From assembly GCA_028751875.1 (NCBI GenBank), contig CM054155.1:6140305-6204304 (forward strand): a DNA stretch of 64,000 nucleotides, read 5' to 3'. Position numbers and translations under genes: made by a program. This DNA is from Rapana venosa. Its lineage: Eukaryota > Mollusca > Gastropoda > Neogastropoda > Muricidae. Below the pieces are notes generated by a model, which was not told the origin of the DNA, made no database searches, and saw only the letters and a program-made list of their open reading frames with translations. This document shows positions 11,780 to 24,382 of the stretch, one piece after another (the first letter of the stretch is position 1; the number at the start of each line of letters is the position of its first letter).

Positions 11780-12095
11780 TGGTCCATGTTTCTCAGGCAA
11801 GTAGATTTTTGTGGAGCCCACCCCTTTACACGGACATTATGCATGCTAGGTATGCTTGTTTCCTTTACCCATCAAACAATGAAACCGTTTCAGGGATGTT
11901 TTGCATGCATAAGTATCTCTGCATGTGTATACATGTGCAAAAGGAAATAGGGCACAAGCAGGTCTGCACTTAAGTTTACCTGGGAGATAATTTAAAAAAA
12001 ACAATCTTGAATTCGCCAGGCGCTACTGCAGAGATACAAACCTACTTCACGGAGCCTCTGAGTTGGAAATCAAAGGCTCTGTCAGCTTGGCCGTG
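11780..12095 (-). mobile_element. SINE-D, diverged copy
   Basis: It carries 'gcatgctaggtatgcttgt', 'ggcacaagcaggtctgcact' and 'tttacctgggagataat', in the same order as the SINE-D copies at 5.4 and 54.4-55.0 kb. The tRNA-like head end (about 12060-12095) is poorly preserved. Confidence 0.55.
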
Positions 12096-12104
12096 TATTC
12101 ATTG

Positions 12105-12475
12105 AAATTCCGTGCCAATCTGAAGATCAGGATAATCATTTTCTTTCAAAATACATTGAAGTTCTGTGTAAATCTGAAGATGAGGTTATTGATAGCTCTA
12201 TTTTAAAATACATTGAAATTATGTGTAAAAAGTTATGTGTAGAAATATTGATAGTTCTATTTGAACAAGATAATCATTCTCTTTCAAAATACATTGAAGT
12301 TCTGTCTCAATCTGAAGATCAGGATACTGATTGTTGTCTTCCTAAGTACATTGAAGTTCTGTCTTAATCTGAAGATCAGGATAATGATCGTTGTCTTCCT
12401 AAGTACATTGAAGTTCTCTCTTAATATGAAGATCAGGACAGTAATAATCTTCCAAAATAAGGTATCCGGGTCTGG
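12105..12475 (+). repeat. About 58-bp tandem repeat, roughly six units
   Basis: Units contain 'tacattgaagttctgt', 'aatctgaagatcagga' and 'gttgtcttcctaag' in order. Divergence is moderate. Open frames on both strands follow the repeat. Confidence 0.85.
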
Positions 12476-12883
12476 ACCTCTCGCTTGCATTGTAACTTCA
12501 TCTCTGAAAATTGTTAGCACAAACAACATAAATTAAACAAAACTGAACAGTAGATACTAGAATTACAGAATGAATCAATGCGAATGATAGATTTGTCTTT
12601 ATGGACATTGCCCAACTGACTTTACAAGGTCAAGTGATAGCATTCTTATTACATGCCCAAATCAACTTTTTTGGAACACCAGATCAGCTGTACATTTATT
12701 CTATCTTGAAATGAGATCAGTTAGTATAGAATCTAAGGTCATAACTATGTGGAATAACAAAATCTACAAAAGGTGAGGAATAGAATAAGATTGTGGTAAG
12801 TCCGTACAAATATTGTCAGTTTAATCTTGTGAAAAGAGATGGGGCTAAAAACGATACTAGAGGTAAATATTCTCGACCACTTC
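12476..12883. other. non-coding, no feature recognised
   Basis: AT-rich unique sequence between the 58-bp repeat and a SINE-C remnant. Confidence 0.35.
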
Positions 12884-12965
12884 TAGTCACGGCAGTAAAA
12901 TCTTGAAGCTACTCTCCCTGGGAGAGCATGTCACCAAAAGATCAGCGCCACCCACGTTTTTAAGA
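12884..12965 (-). mobile_element. SINE-C 3' remnant
   Basis: 'tagtcacggcag', 'ctccctgggagagcatgtca' and 'agatcagcgccacccacg' match the terminal portion of SINE-C seen at 40.95, 45.6, 55.7 and 61.85 kb. Confidence 0.7.
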
Positions 12966-12969
12966 GTTT

Positions 12970-13055
12970 GTGGGTGTGTGTGTGTGTGCGTGTATGTGTG
13001 TGTGTGTGCGTGTATGTATGTGCGTGTATGTGTATGTGTGTGTCTGTGCGGGCAT
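12970..13055. repeat. (GT)n microsatellite
   Basis: A run of GT/GTAT/GTGC repeats. It is simple sequence only. Confidence 0.9.
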
Positions 13056-13344
13056 GCGCACGTTCATGTAAAAAGAAAAAAAATAGGCAATAAACTATGG
13101 AGAGAATAGTGGATCTCTGTTGCAATGTCCGAAACTTGTTTTACATGAAAAGACAGCAGCGTAAAAAAATGAAAATAGTTACATCACTGCCCTTGCTTTT
13201 AGAGAATAACAATGATAAAAAGGAAATGATAAAAACGCCTTGGTATCCACTCCACGTCTCTTCCTGTGGACCATGGTAGACGTGATGCCTTGGGGAAAGA
13301 TGACTCAACTTTACACTGGTTTTCTTTGTCACCAGAATCTGGAA

Positions 13345-15300
13345 CTGCAGCAACAGGACGACGACAGTGCACAGCAGCAACAGGACAACTGTCACAGCAG
13401 CAACAGGACAACTGTCACAGTAGCAACAGGACAACTGTCACAGTAGCAACAGGACAACTGTCACAGTAGCAACAGGACAACTGTCACAGTAGCAACAGGA
13501 CAACTGTCACAGTAGCAACAGGACAACGACAGTGCACAGCAGCAACAGGACATCGACAGTGCACAGCAGGAACAGGAGAACAGCAGTGTACAGCAGCAAC
13601 AGGAGCAGTGCACAGCAGCAACAGGACAATGACACTGCACAGCAACAACAGTGCACAGTAGCAACAGAACAGTTCGCAGCAGCAACAGGAGAACAGTGCA
13701 CAGTAGCAACAGTGCACAGCAGCAACTGAAGAACAGTGCACAGCAGCAACAGGACGACGACAGTGCACAGCAGCAACAGTTCAACGACAGTGCACAGCAG
13801 CAACAGGACGACGACAGTGCAACAGCAGCAACAGGACGACAGCGCACAGCAGTAAGACATTACAAAGCAGCAAAATGATGGAAGCAGCAACAGAAAGACA
13901 TTACGATGGAAGCAGCTACAGAAAGACATTACGATGGAAGCAGCTACAGAAAGACAATGACAAAGGCAGCAAGAGGAATACAGTGCACAGCAGCAACAGG
14001 AGAACAGTGCACAGCAGCAACAGGAGAACAGTGCACAGCAGCAACAGGAGAACAGTGCACAGCAGCAACAGGAGAACAGTGCACAGCAGCAACAGGAGAA
14101 CAGTGCACAGCAGCAACAGGACGACAGTGCACAGCAGCAACAGGAGAACAGTGCGCAGCAGCAACAGGACAACAACAGTGCACAGCAGCAACAGAACAGT
14201 GCGCAGCAGCAACAAGACAACGACAGTGCACAGCAGCAACAAGACGACAGTGCACAGCAGCAACAAGACGACAGTGCACAGCAGCAACAAGACGACAGTG
14301 CACAGCAGGAACGTAGCAAAAGAAAGACAATATGATGGAAGCAGCAGAATGACAGTGCACAGCAGCAACAGGACGACGACAGTTCACAGCAGTAAGACAT
14401 TACAAAGCAGCAACAAGACTGCAAAAGGAGCCCAGTTGCAGAACAGCAACTGACAATATGAGGAACGTAGAAACAGAAAGACAATATGATGGAAACAGCA
14501 ACAGAAAGACATGATGGAAGCAGCAACAGAAAGACATGATGATGGAAGCAGCAACAGAAAGACAACATGATGGAAGCAGCATCAGAAAGACAATAACAAA
14601 AGCAGCAAGAGGAAAACAGTGCACAGCAGCAACAGGAGAACAGTGCACAGTAGCAACAGGAGAACGGTGCACAGCAGCAACAGGACAACGACAGTGCACA
14701 GCAGCAACAGGACGACAGTGCACAGCAGCAACAGGACAACGACAGTGCACAACAGCAACAGGAGAACAGTGCACAGCAGCAACAGGAGAACAGTGCACAG
14801 CAGCAACAATGCACAGCAGAAACAGTTCAACGACAGTGCACAGCAGCAACAGGAGAACAGTGCACAGTAGCAACAGGAGAACAGTGCACAGCAGCAACAG
14901 GACGACGACAGTGCACAGCAGCAACAGGACGACAGTGCACAGCAGCAACAGGACAACAGTGCACAGCAGCAACAGGAGAACGACAGTGCCCAGCAGCAAC
15001 AGAAGAACAGTGCACAGCAGCAACAGGACAACAACAGTGCCCAGCAGCAACAGGAGAACAGTGCCCAGCAGCAACTGGAGAACGACATTGCACAGCAGCA
15101 ACAGGAGAACAGTGCACAGCAGCAACAGGAGAACAGTGCACAGCAGCAACTGGAGAACGACATTGCACAGCAGCAACAGGAGAACAGTGCACAGCAGCAA
15201 CAGGAGAACAGTGCACAGCAGCAACTGGAGAACGACAGTGCACAGCAGCAACAGGACGACAGTGCACAACAGCAACAGAAAGACAGAAGCAGCAACAGGA
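13345..15300 (+). repeat. CAGCAGCAACAGG minisatellite (23/24-bp units)
   Basis: Roughly 80 units are present. The first part (to about 13530) has a 23-bp unit with 'caactgtcacagtagcaaca'. The main part has a 24-bp unit with 'acagtgcacagcagcaacag' plus GAGA, GACG or GACA variants. Where the unit is a multiple of three, open frames persist on both strands (up to 435 codons on the minus strand, 192 on the plus). One plus frame would read AQQQQENS repeats, but 'cacagtagcaac' variants put TAG into it. No start, splice or promoter signal supports coding. Confidence 0.95.
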
Positions 15301-16060
15301 AGGCATACTGATGGAAGCAGCAACAGGAAGACATTGTAATGGAAGCAGCAACAGGAAGACGTAATGACGGAAGCAGCAACAGAGGGACATTGTGATGGAA
15401 GCACCGAAAGTACTGTATAATAGACGCACCAACAAAACAGTTTGAGGGCGGCATCAACAAAAAGATACTGGAAAGGAAGCAGCAAGAAAATAGTTTTTTC
15501 GGAAAATGCAGCAACATGACACTGTAAAGAAAGCAGCAAAAAGACTTTGTGAAGATATCTACAGAAAAGGGTTATAAAGGAAGCAGACCCCCCCTCCCAT
15601 CCTCACCAAATAAAAAATGCTGAGGGGAGTAGCACCCAAAGGACATTGGGAAGAAAGCAGCAACAAAATATCTTGAAGTCAACCGAAAGAGGATATTGTG
15701 AAGAAACGAAACATTTTGACGGAAGAAGCAACAAAGATATGATGGAAGCATCAACAGAAAGACAGTGTGATGGAAGCAGCAACAGAAAGACATTGTGATG
15801 GAAGCAGCAACAGGAAGACATTGTGATGGAAGCAGCAACAGGAAGACGTAATGATGGAAGCGGCAACAGGAAGACATAACGATGGAAGCACCAAAAGTAC
15901 TGTATAATGGACGCACCAACAAAAGAACTGTTTGATGGCGGCAGCAAAACAAAGATACTGGAAAGGAAGCAACAAAGACGGAAGGAGCAACAGAACAATT
16001 AGTAGAAATCGCCAACGGCAAGACATTGCACAACAGCAACAGGACAGCACACAAGTATCA
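15301..16060 (+). repeat. Related 26-28-bp GGAAGCAGCAACAG minisatellite
   Basis: Units read 'gatggaagcagcaacaggaa' followed by GACATTGT or GACGTAAT. They degenerate toward 16.06 kb. The same unit also appears inside the main array at about 13874-13970 and 14500-14600, so the two arrays derive from one another. Confidence 0.9.
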
Positions 16061-18049
16061 GCAAGACATTACACAACCGATAAACAGGACTTCATGACAA
16101 GTTTGCACATAGAACATAGTACAGTAATGACCACTACTTTTCACACCAAATTTCACAGACTTTCTTGTGGATTGCAACACTAGAACTATACAATTTAAAA
16201 ACACTAGAATCTAGTTTGCCATGGATTTGAGCCATCAGGGCTCTGGCGCCTTGAGCAGAAGATTCACAACAACCTTGGACAGATCTCCAGGACTATGGCG
16301 AGAAACTGATCAGGAACTTTGTCATGAAATAGCACTCGTGCAACTCGGTGTCGAAATATTGCCAGGACTGTACCTTGAAATAGAAGAAAATTGATGAAAC
16401 CTGAGGAGGACAGTTATAAAGCAGTCGTAGTGGTTTGTGTGTAGATACATACCTTGTGCAAAAAAACAAGGACAACACTAAGTGAATAGAGGGGTTTTTA
16501 ATTTTCTAGTCATAAAGAGACCTGAAGCGTTCAAAGCAAAAAAATAAAGGTAAGGTGAAATATTAAGTGTGCAAAAATAAAAAGGAAAGAACCTAGAATA
16601 ATCCTTTAAAAAGTAAAAGAAAAAAAAGAATAAAATAATGGTGCTTCATGATCTGCATCCAATCAGTCCTACCCCCTACCTCCCTTGAAACAAAAATAAA
16701 ACTATGAGACTGTGAGTTGGAGAGTGTTTAATGCTTGGATAACAGTGTAGCGTAGAACAGTAAGATCAAGTGTGCTTTCTTCCCTGATGTTATCTGTAAT
16801 TTTTTTTGTATTCAAACCACACTACGCATGAATGGTGCTGGTGTGTTTTGGATATATATGCTGTCTTTTTTAACAGAACTCGAGGGAAGTAAGAGAAGAT
16901 TAGATACCCGATTTTGCTAGGGTTTGAATTTTGCCCTTTTCATACAAGCAAGCCCGTTTTTGTTGTTTTTTGTCAACTGTTCAGTCTAAAATTTACCCTA
17001 GTACCAGTTCATTTGTGATCTGTAGATGTATGTGTTCATAGAGTTTTTCTTGCATGTCCATTTTTTCCCCACACCTTTCTTGCTTTTATTGTATTTGAAA
17101 CCTGTTCAAACAAAACAATTGGTAAAAATTGAAGGCAAACAAAACAATCGTGTCTGTATTTTTTTATGTATTCATGTTCAATTCCCCCCCCCCCCCCCCC
17201 GCCTTTATAGTTTGTGTATTTATGTTCACATTGAAGAAAATGCCAAATGTTGTAGGGTGTGTATTTAAGAGTAAGGGGTCTTTGGGAGAAGGGGGGTAGT
17301 TTAGGGAGGTGGGATATAGGTATTTCAGATGAGTGTTTATGAGGAAGGGGTGCTTGGTTTAGTTGGAGATGGTTACAGGTATTGTATGATAGGTATTAAG
17401 CCGTGTGAGAAAGGGTAGTATTTGAGGGGAGGTGCTTACAGATATTGTAAGGGAGATTATAAAAGGTTTTAGGGTTGATGGGATAGTAGTGGGGGAAGGG
17501 GGGTTACATGCATTGAAGGGCAGGTGTGAAACGAGAAGGGATGTATGGGAGGAGGGGGTTGAATGGATGCTCAGTATAATAGAAGTACAAAAAGAGGGTG
17601 GAGGGGCGATTAGAGAAAATGACTCGCATGGTGTCGTGCGAGGAAATTTTGGGTAAAAAAGTTGGGGTGCAATCCGCTCTTAAAACAGAACCAAAAAGTT
17701 ACTGACTTGAAATTTTGCTTTCAACATGGTGAGAAATTTGAAATGGAATCCTAGCAGTCCTAGATAGCGAATTTGGACTGGGAATTTGTAACTGAGTACA
17801 CTATCAGCGTGTCTATATGCCGTTGTGTCCACAGCTTTCAAACATGCATACATACATAAAACACAATTACTAAACCTAATACTAAATCTTAACCCTAACT
17901 TTAACCTTGTACTAAACCAACATTTAACCTTGCATGAAAACACAAAAGCCAGTGGACATAACGGTGTATGAACATAATGGTAGGGGTGTGAATATTTAAC
18001 GAAACGAAACGAAACTATTTTCTGATGGCTTGTTCTAAGCGACATTCAA
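16061..18049. other. non-coding, poly(C) at 17184-17200
   Basis: No exon is supported. A 17-base poly(C) run occurs at 17184-17200 and a G-rich, purine-skewed stretch at about 17270-17660. The open frame at 17432-17656 lies inside the purine-skewed stretch and shows no domain. Confidence 0.4.
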
Positions 18050-18915
18050 CAGAGCAATCAGTATGTCATGAGTAGAGTGCAAAAGGCCATTCGGTAATTA
18101 TAGGTATACGGCAAAAGGACAGGCAGTCGGTATGTCATAGGCAAAGGGCAAAAGGACAGGCAGTCAGTATAGTATGTCATAGGCAGAAAAGGCAAAAGGA
18201 CAGGAGAGTCAGTATAGTATGTCATGGGCAAAGGGCAAAAGGACAGGCAGTCAGTATAGTATGTCATAGGCAGACGGCAAAAGGACAGTCGAGTCAGTAA
18301 ATCATAGGCAGAGGGCAAAAGGACAGGCAGCCAGTATAGTATGTCATAGGCAGAAAGGGAAAAAAAACAGGCAGTCAGTATGGTATGTCATAGACAGAAA
18401 GGGCAAAAGGACAGGCAGTCAGTATGTCATAGGCAGAAAAGGCAAAAGGACAGGCAGTCAGTATAGTATGTCATAGGCAGAAAGGGCAAAAGGACAGGAG
18501 AGTCAGTATAGTATGTCATAGGCAGAGGGCAAAAGGACAGGCAGTCAGTATAGTATGTCATAGGCAGAGGGCAAAAGGACAGGCAGTCAGTATAGTATGT
18601 CATAGGCAGAGGGCAAAAGGACAGGCAGTCAGTATAGTATGTCATAGGCAGAAAGGGCAAAAGGACAGGCAGTCAGTATAGTATGTCATAGGCAGAAAGG
18701 GCAAAAGGACAGGAGAGTCAGTATAGTATGTCATAGGCAGAGGGCAAAAGGACAGGCAGTCAGTATAGTATGTCATAGGCAGAAAGGGCAAAAGGACAGG
18801 CAGTCAGTATAGTATGTCATAGGCAGAGGGCAAAAGGACAGGCAGTCAGTATGTCATAGGCAGAGGGCAAAAGGACAGGCAGTCGGTAAGTCATAGGCAG
18901 GGGGGAAAAGGACAG
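18050..18915 (-). repeat. 42-bp minisatellite, about 19 units
   Basis: The unit combines 'gtatgtcataggcagaggg', 'caaaaggacaggcagtcag' and 'tata'. Variants carry 'gcagaaaggg' or 'ggagagtcag'. The minus strand reads a 14-residue LSFCPLPMTYYTDC-type repeat simply because 42 is divisible by three. Copies are well conserved, so the array expanded recently. Confidence 0.95.
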
Positions 18916-19729
18916 GCAGATTTTTTTTTAATGAGATTGGGGTTAGCCACATTTAAGTGCTTAGAATAAAAAATGGGGGGAGGAGTCCGGGAGTAGATCT
19001 CTGGGAATTAAAGATAGGGGGAATGGATAAAGGAGTACTACATGGGGTTTGGGACGCGAGGCAGCGAGGTGTGTTTTCTTGTAATGAAGTAATAGAGAGG
19101 ATGACTTTATAGGAAAAAAAGTGGAAAGTTAAAGGGTTGGATCTGAGGGAAAACGGGGATGGTTACAGGGGTGTGAAATAGCTAGTGGGATAGTCAGATA
19201 AGTTGAGAAATAAAGGTATGCCTTTTAGCAAAAGAGATGCTGCATGTACAAATCAGAAGGAAAAAGGTAAATTTGGAGAGGCAACAATTGTTTGGGTATA
19301 AAGGGAGGGAGGAAAGAAAGGGGGGTACTTTATTCTTCTAGATGCAGGAGGGGATACACATAAAAAACTGATATATTGATGAGGAGGATAGAGAACTGTA
19401 CGTTTGTATTAGTGTGTGGTACAGTAGAAAAAGTCGTTATATTCAGTGCACCAAATCTTTTCGGATTTTTCTAAAGCCCAAAGCTGTTAGTATTTTGTCT
19501 GAGTGGATGGGTGTGATAAAAGTCGATTTGAGTCATATGTAGAGTATGCACTGATCTACCATTGGTATTTCCTCGTATATTTCACAGCAGTTAATAATGT
19601 GTGTTGTAAAACATGCACAAATGTTACGTTTTAGCAAAAAATGCACTGTACACTTTTACTCTTAATCACTTGGATCATGCGGATTGTAATGTATAATACA
19701 GTACGTATACTTATACACTTGTATACGTG
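18916..19729. other. G-rich non-coding sequence
   Basis: Purine-rich, G-skewed sequence without an exon or a recognisable element. Confidence 0.35.
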
Positions 19730-19855
19730 TTGATTTTTTAAAAGAAATTCAGTACTTGTACATGCATACGTGATTTTTGTTGACAAATGCAGTACTTGTA
19801 CATGTATACGTGATGATTTTTGTTGACAAATGCAGTACTTGTACATGTATAGGCG
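19730..19855. repeat. Short tandem repeat, about 44 bp x 3
   Basis: Three units contain 'gcagtacttgtacatg' and 'atacgtgatttttgttgac'. A minus-strand frame across it is a shadow of the repeat. Confidence 0.8.
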
Positions 19856-20309
19856 CCAGCCTGGATGTGTAGGTGGAGAAAGGAACTGGAAGTGTTTGCC
19901 TAAAGGGTTACTTTGAGAGGAGGGGGTACGGTTGGAAGTATTAAGAATTTGTGACTAAAATACAGAAAAACGAATTAAACGATTTATTTCCATTTTTACT
20001 TTTTGTTGGGTCTGGTCAGATTATTTTGTTATGAGAAATATTCCATGACTCTGAAATCGTGTTAACAGTGTGATTTTTTAAAAATATATTTTTAGTTTTC
20101 GATGTTTGGTTGCTTTGGGGTTGCATATTTCGTTTTTTGTTTGATCAGATCAAAGTGTTTTATAAAAACAAATAGTCCTTACGTTGTTTGTCGTTTGCAG
20201 AATGATCATTGTGTTTTGGAAGACTGGAATGTTTCTTTTGTAAATGGGGAACGGCTAGAAAAGGAAGAAAAATGGAGGAGAAAATGTGATTTCTTCTTTT
20301 GGCTGAAGA
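19856..20309. other. non-coding, no feature recognised
   Basis: AT-rich sequence upstream of an inverted element E copy. No exon is seen. Confidence 0.35.
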
Positions 20310-20395
20310 AGAGAAAGATGCGCGCTTTGATTTGTGGCTTTACAAGATTCAGCGCTATATAAATTCCATACATTATCATCGTTATTATTAAAACA
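20310..20395 (-). repeat. Element E copy, minus strand
   Basis: Reads 'gcgctttgatttgtggcttt', 'acaagattcagcgctatat' and 'aaattccatacattat', then an ATT-rich lead: the reverse complement of the element E block order. Confidence 0.8.
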
Positions 20396-21274
20396 AAACA
20401 AAAAACCCGAAAGGAGAAACGCCCCCAAACAAGGCACTGTTTAAAAAAGTACCCTCCCCCACACCAAAATTCCCTAAGAAATGGTTTTTCATGATCCCAC
20501 ACCCCGCCCCCTTCCCGAAAAAAAGAAAGAAAACTGGTGCTTCATGACCTGCATACATTTTTAGGCCACGACAAAACGAGGGGTTGAGGAATCGCACTTT
20601 TGTGGATTTGGTTTACAACACTTATATCACAGTTTTAAAGGATAATTGTTAACAAGTGAATTCTTTTACAGGAAAATACAACGTTTGACATAGTTTGTTT
20701 TTCTACATCGGGTTTTTTTTTCTTCAAGTATAACTGCAGTTTTGAAAATTTTCAGTGATTCTTTGTGTTTTATTATTTCTGCTTTGTATATGAGAGAAAG
20801 AGCTGCAAAAATGGCGAGGACATGCAGTTTTACAAATTTTCAGTGATTTTATTTTGTGCTTTAAGATTTTTGCTTTACATGAAAGAGTGAGTGCAAAACT
20901 AAAAAATATTGAAAGGACATGTTTTAACTGAAAGCGTGATACAATTTTAAAACAAGTACTATTTATTCCTGGTACAAAACAATAATGTTGATAAACTGGT
21001 ATGTTCACGTTGATCAGATAAGCTGTTTTATTGGAACAAAACAAGCCCACCAGTGTGTGCTGGCAAATCTAGGCTCTGATCTAGCGCTGGTCAGATCAGG
21101 GCAGATTTTACAACAGCCCACCAACATTGTACTGACCAAAAAACCAAATTCTTTGAGGACATACACATTTTTCCCCATGAAAAGTTGTTGTTTTTTTATA
21201 AACCCTGTAATGTGATTGTTGAGTACGTGCGATGGTGTCTGAGAACAGGAATTATGCCCACATATAAAGAGCTA
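20396..21274. other. non-coding, no feature recognised
   Basis: AT-rich sequence with a loosely repeated 'tttacaaattttcagtgatt' near 20741-20850 (two copies about 90 bp apart). No gene is seen. Confidence 0.35.
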
Positions 21275-21770
21275 AACATAACTGCAATGAAAAAGACTGG
21301 AAACTTGTTTTCAATGGAAATTTGGTTCCTGAGATTACACCGATTGTTGGCTGTGATAGGAATCTGTACTATGAATAGTGTGCTATTGAAGTTTTGAAAT
21401 GATGTGATCCAAACTAGCTTCTGACAGTGGCTGTGATAGCATTTGTACTATAGATGATGTGTTGTTAATGGGTTATTGAATGACGTGGTACTGAAATACC
21501 CGTGTTGGCTATAATGAAAGTGTGTTTTAGATAAGTCTAGCGTATTGGTTTTTTGAAATGTGTGATTATTGACCCCCAAAAAATCCCTCAATGGTGGCTG
21601 TAATGAAAATGTGTACTTTGAATAGTGTGCTAGTGAAGGATTTTTTTCAAAATGATCTGATCCTGAAATAAGTCAATGCTTGGCTGTAATGAAAATGTGT
21701 ATTAGATCAATCGTGTGTTATTGAAGATTTTTGAAATGTGATTTTGAAAGAACTTTTGATGGTGGAAGTA
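21275..21770 (+). repeat. Degenerate ~85-100-bp tandem repeat
   Basis: About five imperfect units contain 'tggctgtaatgaaaatgtgt', then 'gaatagtgtgctattgaag' and 'ttgaaatgatgtgatcc'. Divergence is high, so unit boundaries are approximate. Confidence 0.65.
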
Positions 21771-22733
21771 TTGTAAATGATCTGTGGCCTTGGCAAATTT
21801 GTGCAATATCTTATCGATAGGTCATGGTATATTTTGACGGGAATAAAGTGTATTTGCTCCTGGTAATTTTATCCTTGGTGTATCTCAAATAATGCCTATG
21901 CACATTTGACAGCAACATACTGTGAACTTTGTTCGGTCTTTGGGGGCTTTTAGGGAGCTATTTTTATGGAATTCAGTGCGTTTCTGCTCCGATTATGTTT
22001 TCCCACTTTCTATAGATAGCTTGTCTCTGTAAGAAAACCATTAAGTGTAGGTTGTGGTGATTTTTTTGTTGATTAGATATTCATGTACAATTTTTTTTTA
22101 CAAGAAAAGAATTGTTCATCATTATTTTGTTTTTGTAATACCCAATCAAAAACAATATCGAATGACAATCTTTAACCGATTTTTCACTGTTTTCCTTAGT
22201 GTTTTCCTTAGTGTTTTCCAGTTATGGACGTGTTAACTCTCCCACAAATGGTGGTAGATTGTATCTTTTTTTTTTGCTTTTCTCTTTTTTTTCTTTCTTT
22301 TTTCTGTTTTTAAATTTTATTTTTAATGTTTATTACTTTCATGTTTGTCAAAATGCTGTTTATCATTTGTTATGAGTATCCAAAGGGAATGTTGAAACCT
22401 GGAACCATTTTAATTTTACTTATTTTTTGCTATTCCCTTCAATCCATGTCCCCGTCCTATTAATGTATTGACCCATTCTTCCCATTCCAAAAGTTTTTGA
22501 TGTCTTAAACTTGTAAATATCGTCACTCTGATTTGACTCAAATACGTCTCAAAAACAATGCAATGGTTTTATCTTTTGTATATCCTTTTTTCTGAACAGG
22601 AAAGTATAATTACAGATAATAAGGGTATACAATTTTGCATATGTTGAGTGATGATTTCGAGCGAGTTTACTGCTGTTGTTACTTGTGCTTTATGATATCA
22701 GTTGTGTGTGTGGGAGAGGGGAGGGCAGAAAAG

Positions 22734-22734
<1 letters not shown>
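21771..22734. other. AT-rich non-coding sequence
   Basis: No exon or recognisable element. A small triplication of 'gttttccttagt' occurs near 22190-22215. Confidence 0.35.

Positions 22735-22815
<81 letters not shown>
22735..22815. repeat. (GA)n microsatellite
   Basis: A nearly pure GA run of about 80 bp. Confidence 0.95.
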
Positions 22816-22818
<3 letters not shown>

Positions 22819-23175
22819 TACTGAGAGAATGGTGAAAAGGTTTAAATGCAATAGTGTTTTTTGGTTAGATCGAAAATATGTGTTCTTGGCAAATGCTTCA
22901 TTTGAATAACAATGTAAGTTTTGTGCACAGAAAATGTTACAGACCTTACTGTATGCGTTGTCCCCCAAATACTGCAATAGTTCTATTTCTAATGTGTGTC
23001 TGTGTGCTTTTTTAGGTGACAATATAATAAGAAGTGTGCTGTGATAATTGCACTTTTGTAGATGTTTAATAATTTTGTTACAATTTTTGTTTCATTATTT
23101 CGGTTTTATATGTGCAAGAAGGGAGGGCAGATGAGAGACTGGAAAATACGAAATCATGAAAGTGTGCTTGTGTGT
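22816..23175. other. non-coding, no feature recognised
   Basis: AT-rich sequence between the GA run and the TA run that hosts SINE-B copy 2. Confidence 0.35.
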
Positions 23176-23198
23176 GATTATATATATATATATATAAA

Positions 23199-23480
23199 GT
23201 ATGTTCTTTCGAGCCAGAAGGCCCATAGAGCCGGAGCTTATCCCGGTTTCTGTAGCGTTAAGCGAACTGATGGTTTTTCACCACCCCTGTGACAGGACGC
23301 TAGTCTGTCGCCAGATACTTCCCCAGCAGAGCTGGTACCCACTTGTACACCTGGGTGGAGTGAGGAAAATAGGAGTAAAGTGTCTTTCCCAAGGACACAA
23401 CACCGAGCCGAGCGGGGGATCGAACCCGCGACCTCTGGATCACGAGTTGACCGCCTAAACCACTCGACCACGGTGCCTCC
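23199..23480 (-). mobile_element. SINE-B copy 2 in a (TA)n target
   Basis: It is 282 bp, the same length and orientation as copy 1. By eye the copies differ only by two single-base indels ('ctgtagcg' against 'ctgtaagcg', and 'gcgggggat' against 'gcggggat'). TATATA runs flank both ends (23178-23195 and 23481-23492), consistent with a target duplication in a TA microsatellite. The A and B boxes are intact. Confidence 0.92.
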
Positions 23481-23514
23481 CTATATATATATAGATATAG
23501 ATTAAATGCAATGT

Positions 23515-23960
23515 TTCTTGGGTCAAACGTATATCAAGTGTTTCTGTCAAAATATTTTTACTGGAATACTATTGCAGATTTTTGTACTGGAACAGTGCTA
23601 CAGATCTTATACTGGGATGTTACAGGTTTTGTACTGGAATAATGTTACAGATTTTGTTCTGGAATATGTCTTAGATTTTTACCGGATTTATGTTTCAGAT
23701 TTTGTTCTTGGATAGAAATGTTACAGAGTTCGTACTGGAATATGTCTTAGAGGTTTACCGACATATCACAGCTTTTAGACTGGAATGATGTACAGATTTT
23801 GTTCTATATTAATGCTGCCAGGTCTTGTACAGGATTCCAGATTTGGTACTGGAATATTTTTGCAGATTTTGTATTGGAACAGTTTTAATGAAACAATGTT
23901 GCAGATTTTGTACACGAATAATTCTGTGAAGACTGTGTACACAAAACAGCATTGCAGATT
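23515..23960 (+). repeat. Degenerate ~30-bp repeat
   Basis: Loose tandem units of 'cagattttgtactggaata' with 'atgtta' or 'tgtctta' spacers. They are diverged, with about 13-15 units. Confidence 0.75.
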
Positions 23961-24081
23961 ATGTTGTATGCTCTATCCTGAAAGCATCGCAGAAGTTGAT
24001 TCATTGTGTGTGTGTATATTTTAGAAGATAGTCACAGAAACTAGAATGTACTATGCACTTTTGTAAACGTTTTTTTTGAAT

Positions 24082-24240
24082 AATAATAATAATAATAATA
24101 ACAATAATAATAATAATAAAGGGAACTTATATAGCGCTATATCTTGCAAAGACAAATCAAAGCGCATGCATTCAACCTAATCTTACATAGTCATACAACC
24201 AATGACAAATAATCAAGAATTCAAACAGATATTACAAACA
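24082..24240 (+). repeat. Element E copy with (AAT)n lead
   Basis: An (AAT)n run of about 38 bp is followed by 'gggaacttatatagcgctat', 'atcttgcaaag', 'aaatcaaagcgcatgcattc' and a diverged tail to about 24240. Confidence 0.85.
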
Positions 24241-24305
24241 TGGTACGCTGCAGACCAAATCTACGAAATAAAATTGCAATAGTCAAAATTAATGTTTTTC
24301 AAAAG

Positions 24306-24382
24306 CACACACACACACACACGCACACACACATTATATTGTGCTCCATTATTCCAGTTTTGTATGTTGTGGGGGGGGGGGG

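Noticed and set aside
11417..11973. Leu/Ser/Phe-rich frames that look membrane-like
   Set aside because: They translate a CTT-rich tract; hydrophobicity follows from base composition.
13507..15539. Long Cys/Leu-rich open frames (435, 379 and 311 codons, minus strand)
   Set aside because: They lie wholly within the 24-bp minisatellite, have counterparts in other frames and strands, and consist of repeat translation. There is no start context or splice support.
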